In this document: positions 6,544 through 10,549 of the stretch, one piece after another
How positions within the stretch are numbered: the first letter of the stretch is position 1
Layout: every line of letters starts with the position of its first letter
NCBI GenBank assembly: GCA_945871625.1
Contig: CAMBWL010000022.1
Coordinates: 1-10,549, forward strand
Source: Bifidobacterium breve
GTDB taxonomy: Bacteria > Actinomycetota > Acidimicrobiia > Acidimicrobiales > Ilumatobacteraceae
DNA: 10,549 nt
Direction: 5' to 3'
The notes under the pieces: model-generated
The model's database searches: none
What the model saw: the letters and a program-made list of their open reading frames with translations, nothing else
Told to the model about the DNA's origin: nothing
Position numbers and translations under genes: made by a program

Positions 6544-7926
6544 ATGTCAAATAAATCTTCTACTTCGGTGATGTGGTTTCGGCGAGACTTGCGTCTTGAA
6601 GACAACCCAGCCTTGGTCGCGGCGAGTAAAGCAGGTGATGTCACGCCGTTGTTTGTTTTAGATCCGATGTTTTTGCAACGCTCGGGTGCACCTCGCTTGG
6701 CATTCTTGTTTCGGTCGCTGCGTGATTTGAATCGTGAAATAGGCGGAGCGCTTGTGGTGCGGGTCGGAGACCCTGTTGATGTCGTGGCAAAAGTCGCCAA
6801 AGAAGTAAATGCCGTCGAAGTATTTGCGACGAAAGATTTTGCGCCATACGGCCAAAAACGTGATGCCGCGGTTGCCCGAGCACTAGAAAAAGTCGGCGCA
6901 AAGTTGAGCCATGCAGGTTCGCCATTCGCGGTCGAGCCGGGTACGGTGCGCAAAGCCGATGCGACGCCGTATTCGGTGTTCACCCCATTTTCAAAAGTTT
7001 GGTTGGCACATGGTTGGTCTGCGCCGATTTCAAAACCACGTGTGAAGTGGCACGGTGCACCAAGTGTCGTCAGCGAGGCGATACCCGATGACCCGCCGTT
7101 GACTTCAAAGATTGCCGATGTGGGCGAGAGCGCCGCATGGAAACGTTGGGAACATTTCGCCGAGAATGCGCTCGGTAAATATAAAACCGAGCGCAACAAT
7201 CCGGATCGCGATGGCTGCAGTCAGATGTCGGTTTATTTGCGCTTCGGTGTGGTGCACCCGCGTCAGTTGCTGGCGGAACTCGAACCCAATGCAAATCATG
7301 ATCACTATCGCAGCGAACTTTGTTGGCGCGAGTTTTATGCAGATGTGTTGTTTCATCAGCCGCACACGATTTGGAAAAACTTGCAGCCGAAAATGGATAG
7401 TTTGCAGGTGGATACAGACGCAAAAGCAAAACAGCGATTTGAAATTTGGTGCGCTGGTAAAACTGGCTACCCGATCGTTGATGCAGGAATGCGACAGATG
7501 TTGGCAACTGGCTGGATGCATAATCGAGTGCGGATGATCGCCGCGAGTTTTTTGGTCAAAGATTTACATTTGCCGTGGCAGTGGGGTGCCAAATTTTTTA
7601 TGCGACACCTCGTCGACGGCGATATTGCATCCAATAATCACGGTTGGCAATGGACTGCCGGGACGGGCACAGATGCAGCGCCGTATTTTCGAGTGTTCAA
7701 CCCCGTTTTGCAGGGCGAGAAGTTTGATCCAAACGGAAATTTTGTACGTGCGTGGATACCTGAACTGCGCGATGTGCCCGAAAAGTTTGTGCATGCGCCG
7801 TGGCTGCAGTCGGATCGCGGTCTTTTTGCGCAGTACCCAGAACCGATGGTGGATCATTCGCAAGAGCGTGACGAGGCGCTGAGTCGGTACAAGATCAGCG
7901 GGGAAATCAATCGCTCGGTAGTCTGA
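6544..7926 (+). CDS. phrB: deoxyribodipyrimidine photolyase, class I CPD type
   Basis: Photolyase uses blue or near-UV light and a reduced FAD to split UV-induced pyrimidine dimers. The 460-residue product opens with the antenna-binding Rossmann domain (VMWFRRDLRLEDNPAL, 9-24). The FAD domain follows, with GCSQMSVYLRFGVVHPRQ (224-241), SELCWREFY (257-265), KTGYPIVDAGMRQML (306-320), TGWMHNRVRMIAASFLVKD (322-340) and GTGTDAAPYFRVFNP (373-387). Compared with E. coli PhrB from memory, E258 and W261 match the dimer-contacting E274 and W277, N364 matches the flavin N5-contacting N378, and W368 and W345 match triad members W382 and W359. The outer triad member W306 has no Trp counterpart here. An in-frame TTG at 6529, right after the MFS stop and with GGAG at 6521-6524, would add five residues; the ATG at 6544 gives the usual N-terminus. 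A cryptochrome or 6-4 photolyase is less likely. Confidence 0.95.
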   Translation: MSNKSSTSVMWFRRDLRLEDNPALVAASKAGDVTPLFVLDPMFLQRSGAPRLAFLFRSLRDLNREIGGALVVRVGDPVDVVAKVAKEVNAVEVFATKDFAPYGQKRDAAVARALEKVGAKLSHAGSPFAVEPGTVRKADATPYSVFTPFSKVWLAHGWSAPISKPRVKWHGAPSVVSEAIPDDPPLTSKIADVGESAAWKRWEHFAENALGKYKTERNNPDRDGCSQMSVYLRFGVVHPRQLLAELEPNANHDHYRSELCWREFYADVLFHQPHTIWKNLQPKMDSLQVDTDAKAKQRFEIWCAGKTGYPIVDAGMRQMLATGWMHNRVRMIAASFLVKDLHLPWQWGAKFFMRHLVDGDIASNNHGWQWTAGTGTDAAPYFRVFNPVLQGEKFDPNGNFVRAWIPELRDVPEKFVHAPWLQSDRGLFAQYPEPMVDHSQERDEALSRYKISGEINRSVV

Positions 7927-7935
7927 AGGTAACAA

Positions 7936-8958
7936 ATGCTGGACGATCGTAAGACTGCAATCCTCAGGGCTGTCGTAGAGGAGTACATCGCCACCGCGCA
8001 ACCGGTGGGTTCTGCGCATATTGCCGGCAATCGTGACTTGGCTGTTTCTTCGGCGACCGTACGCAACGATATGGCGGCACTTGAACGCGAAGGTTATTTG
8101 ATGCACCCGCATACATCTGCCGGTCGGATACCGACTGACAAGGGATACCGATTTTTCGTGGACAACCTGGTGCCCAACGGTGCGCTGGGTTCGATTGAGC
8201 AAGCCAAAGTTGGAAGTTTTTTCGAGACGGCGCATTTTCGCCTGGAAGAAACTTTGCAGCGCACCTCGATGTTGCTGGCGCAATTGACGAACTATGCATC
8301 AGTTGTAATCGGCCCGACCGCCGAGGTTGCCGTCGTGCGCTCGGTGCAACTTGTGCGGCTCTCGAGCCATCATGTCACGGCTGTTGCAGTTCTTTCAAAC
8401 GGGGCTGTTGAAAACGAGCAAATTGAAATCAGTAGCGATGTCTCAGATGACGAGATTTTGGTAGCCAACGAAAGATTGCGGGAAATTATGATCGCCAAGC
8501 CATTGCGGGATGTTGCCTCGCATCGCGAGATGAGCGGTCGATCTGGCACGAATCTTGGCGTTACTGATGCGATCAATGTGTTGTGTGAAAAAGTTTTGTC
8601 GGCACTTGACCGCGGTCGCAACGATGAAAATTTCTATGTGGGCGGTGTGGCACAGATGGCCGAAGCGTTTGACGCGGTAGAAATCGTGCGCAATGTGTTG
8701 CACACACTCGAGCAGCAGTATGTCGTGGTCACGCTCGTGCGCGACATGCTGAATCGCGGAGTCTCGGTGGCGATTGGGGCAGAGCACGGTGTCGAGCCAC
8801 TCTCGGCTTGTTCAGTTGTGTTGGCACCTGTTCGCGCCGATGGCGAAACGGTTGGCACGGTTGGCGTGCTTGGGCCGACGCGTATGAATTATCCTCAAGC
8901 ATTAGCGACCGTTGATTTGGTTAGTGATCGTCTTGGTCGCCGTCTGACCGAAAATTAA
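7936..8958 (+). CDS. hrcA: heat-inducible transcription repressor HrcA
   Basis: HrcA represses chaperone genes by binding CIRCE operators, and it needs GroEL to stay active, so unfolded protein relieves repression. The 340-residue product is of normal length. Residues 1-72 form the winged helix, with the hallmark SSATVRNDMAALEREGYL (38-55) and PHTSAGRIPTDKGYR (58-72). The remainder is the GAF-like dimerisation part, ending in the conserved IGAEHG (about 280) and GPTRMNY (313-319). The ATG at 7936 is preceded by AAGG (7926-7929) at a good distance; that site overlaps the photolyase stop codon. dnaJ follows after five bases. I could not find a CIRCE element (TTAGCACTC-N9-GAGTGCTAA) upstream of hrcA or elsewhere in the window, so any autoregulation would act elsewhere or through a diverged site. 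Confidence 0.97.
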   Translation: MLDDRKTAILRAVVEEYIATAQPVGSAHIAGNRDLAVSSATVRNDMAALEREGYLMHPHTSAGRIPTDKGYRFFVDNLVPNGALGSIEQAKVGSFFETAHFRLEETLQRTSMLLAQLTNYASVVIGPTAEVAVVRSVQLVRLSSHHVTAVAVLSNGAVENEQIEISSDVSDDEILVANERLREIMIAKPLRDVASHREMSGRSGTNLGVTDAINVLCEKVLSALDRGRNDENFYVGGVAQMAEAFDAVEIVRNVLHTLEQQYVVVTLVRDMLNRGVSVAIGAEHGVEPLSACSVVLAPVRADGETVGTVGVLGPTRMNYPQALATVDLVSDRLGRRLTEN

Positions 8959-8963
8959 GTCAA

Positions 8964-10109
8964 ATGGCTCAAGATTTTTATCAGTTGCTCGGCGTGTCGC
9001 GTGGGGCAAGTCAAGATGAACTAAAAAAGGCATATCGCAAATTGGCGCGCGAACTGCATCCAGATGCAAACCCGAACAACGCCGAGGCTGAAGAAAAATT
9101 TAAAGAGGTGAGTCGGGCGTATGAAGTTTTGTCAGATGAAGATACGCGCGCGCGATACGACCAATTTGGTGAAGCCGGAGTTTCAGGTGGCGGTCGTGGT
9201 GGTGGCGACCCGTTTGGAGGGGCTGGTGGTTTCGGCAGCATTTTTGATGCATTCTTTGGTGGCGACTCACCGTTTGGTGGTTCGACGCGGCAACAGTCTG
9301 GCCCTCAACGCGGACCAGATCTAGAAACGCAAATCGAGATTGATTTTGTTGACGCAGTGTTCGGTTGTCGAACTTCGGTGTCAATCAGATCGGCAGTGAG
9401 TTGTGAGGATTGCGACGGTTCTGGTGCGGCTGCCGGCACGAAAGCAACGACTTGTGCCGACTGTGGCGGGTCGGGACAAGTTCGGCGAATGCGCCAAAGC
9501 ATTCTCGGACAGATGGTGACAACAACACCTTGTTCGCGATGTCGCGGAAACGGCCAGATAATTGCATCGCCATGTCAGAAGTGTCGCGGGGAAGGTCGCG
9601 TGACCAAAGATCAGAGCCACGAGATTGATATTCCGGCTGGCATTGCGACAGGGCAGACGATGCGCGTGACCAGTCGTGGCGGTGTCGGGCCGCGCGGCGG
9701 CGCGGCGGGTGATTTGTATGTTCATATTGGTGTTGCGCCACACGAGATGTATCAGCGTGAAGAAAATGATTTGGTGACGAGCGTGCAGGTATCGATTGCG
9801 CAGGCGGCGCTCGGTGTCGATCTTGTGTTGGCGACGCTTGATGGGGACGAAACGCTAAGCGTGGCGCCCGGTGTGCAACATGGTCACGAATATGTGCTCA
9901 AAGGTCGCGGTGTGCCGATTTTAAATCAGGGCGGTCGCAGTCGTGGGCGAACACGCGGCGATCTTCGGGCACGAATTGAAGTTGTCGTGCCGAAGAAGCT
10001 TTCGTCAAAAGAGCGTGACTTGTTGCTGCAATTGGCCAAAGAACGGGGCGAGGCCGTGTCGACAAGCGATAGTTCTTTGAAATCTAAAATTAAGTCGGCG
10101 TTTTCGTGA
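8964..10109 (+). CDS. dnaJ: chaperone DnaJ, type I Hsp40 (DnaJ2-like)
   Basis: DnaJ delivers unfolded proteins to DnaK and stimulates its ATPase. The 381-residue product has every part of a type I Hsp40. The J domain (1-69) carries the catalytic HPD at 32-34. A Gly/Phe-rich linker covers about 72-108. The zinc domain has four CxxCxGxG repeats with cysteines at 147/150, 164/167, 190/193 and 204/207. Two beta-rich substrate-binding domains follow, with the usual KGRGVP motif in the last third. Actinobacteria commonly have one dnaJ beside dnaK and a second after hrcA; this one fits the second. The ATG at 8964 follows the hrcA stop by five bases, without a strong ribosome-binding site, so translation is probably coupled. 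The rsmE start overlaps its stop codon. Confidence 0.98.
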   Translation: MAQDFYQLLGVSRGASQDELKKAYRKLARELHPDANPNNAEAEEKFKEVSRAYEVLSDEDTRARYDQFGEAGVSGGGRGGGDPFGGAGGFGSIFDAFFGGDSPFGGSTRQQSGPQRGPDLETQIEIDFVDAVFGCRTSVSIRSAVSCEDCDGSGAAAGTKATTCADCGGSGQVRRMRQSILGQMVTTTPCSRCRGNGQIIASPCQKCRGEGRVTKDQSHEIDIPAGIATGQTMRVTSRGGVGPRGGAAGDLYVHIGVAPHEMYQREENDLVTSVQVSIAQAALGVDLVLATLDGDETLSVAPGVQHGHEYVLKGRGVPILNQGGRSRGRTRGDLRARIEVVVPKKLSSKERDLLLQLAKERGEAVSTSDSSLKSKIKSAFS

Positions 10110-10549
10110 TATCGCTGCTGCGTGATTCAGCGGCACATGTTTTTGTAGATTCAGTTGATGCGCCAGTGTTGGGTGATGTTGATGCCCATCATTTGTTGCG
10201 TGTGTTGCGGGTGAAGTCACGCGATGCTGTGACGATTTCGGACGGCCGCGGTAAATGGCGGACATGCGTCGTTGATCGCAACGCAAATATCGAGGCGACG
10301 AGCGATGTAGTCGTTGAAGCCCCGCCAAAGTGGCAGTTGACCGTCGCCTTCTCGGTGGTCAAAGCTGATCGACCCGAGTGGACCGTGCAGAAACTCACCG
10401 AGATCGGCATTGACGAAATGATCGTGCTGGCACCGACCACTCGCAGTGTCGTGCGATGGGATGCCGGTCGGGCGAACAAGAACCTCGAACGACTGCGGGT
10501 TGTGGCCCGCGAAGCGGCGATGCAGTCGCGGCGAGTGTGGTTACCGAAA
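10106..10549 (+). CDS. rsmE: 16S rRNA (uracil-1498-N3)-methyltransferase, 5' part
   Basis: RsmE methylates N3 of U1498 in 16S rRNA, near the decoding centre, using S-adenosylmethionine. The gene runs off the window after 148 codons; family members have roughly 240. The N-terminal PUA-like RNA-binding domain shows AHVFVD (10-15), DAHHLLRVLRVKSRDAVTIS (26-45) and DGRG (46-49). The beginning of the SPOUT methyltransferase domain shows KADRPEWTVQKLTEIGIDEM (86-105), RSVVRW (113-118) and REAAMQSRRVWLP (135-147). The C-terminal knot that binds the cofactor lies outside. The start is a GTG that shares four bases (GTGA) with the dnaJ stop, a classic coupled overlap. dnaJ-rsmE pairing is widespread in Gram-positive bacteria, which supports the call. 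Confidence 0.95.
   Translation, partial: MISLLRDSAAHVFVDSVDAPVLGDVDAHHLLRVLRVKSRDAVTISDGRGKWRTCVVDRNANIEATSDVVVEAPPKWQLTVAFSVVKADRPEWTVQKLTEIGIDEMIVLAPTTRSVVRWDAGRANKNLERLRVVAREAAMQSRRVWLPK

Noticed and set aside
6027..7199. A 390-codon open frame on the reverse strand across the MFS and photolyase genes
   Set aside because: Both forward genes have clear family motifs over the same bases. The reverse product is Ser/Thr/Ala/Asn-rich with no recognisable domain, as expected for a shadow frame.
7564..8283. A 239-codon reverse-strand frame across the end of the photolyase and the start of hrcA
   Set aside because: It lies opposite the highly conserved FAD domain and HrcA winged helix and has no recognisable motif.
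1..10549. CRISPR arrays, tRNA or rRNA genes, insertion sequences, phage genes, toxin-antitoxin pairs
   Set aside because: I looked through both strands and saw no direct-repeat arrays, no tRNA-like stretches, no transposase motifs and no gap large enough to hold such elements.

Overview
The window is a block of conserved bacterial housekeeping genes, almost fully coding, with GC close to half. The order comEA / comEC / holA / rpsT(reverse) / lepA / ... / hrcA / dnaJ / rsmE is the arrangement typical of Actinobacteria. Moderate GC, short spacers, frequent GTG starts and a photolyase fit a free-living, sunlit-water actinobacterium, possibly Acidimicrobiia-like. The lineage is an inference from gene order and composition, not a measurement.

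Layout: (1) 1-305, the 3' end of comEA (DNA uptake). (2) 302-748, reverse strand, an unrecognised four-helix membrane protein. Its stop codon overlaps the comEA stop and its start codon overlaps the comEC start. (3) 747-2153, comEC, the DNA-uptake channel, without the C-terminal metallo-beta-lactamase domain. (4) 2156-3187, holA, the clamp-loader delta subunit, two bases after comEC. (5) 3165-3425, reverse strand, rpsT (ribosomal protein S20), overlapping the end of holA by 23 bp. (6) 3426-3544, the only sizeable intergenic gap, a divergent control region. (7) 3545-5329, lepA (EF4). (8) 5335-6528, an MFS exporter. (9) about 6544-7926, a class I DNA photolyase. (10) 7936-8958, hrcA; 8964-10109, dnaJ; 10106-end, rsmE (cut by the window edge), a tight heat-shock operon. 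No stretch over 300 bases lacks a gene. I see no RNA gene, CRISPR array, insertion sequence or phage gene.

Functional links: comEA and comEC act together in importing transforming DNA. lepA, rpsT and rsmE serve the ribosome. hrcA and dnaJ belong to the heat-shock response. The MFS gene and photolyase lie where many Actinobacteria carry hemW between lepA and hrcA.

I did not find an undescribed multi-gene system. The points worth a second look are small: the wedged antiparallel membrane gene, inverted repeats at gene borders (287-321, 3144-3160, 3423-3471, 5350-5368), a photolyase that seems to lack the outermost tryptophan of its electron chain, and the ComEC without its nuclease-like domain.
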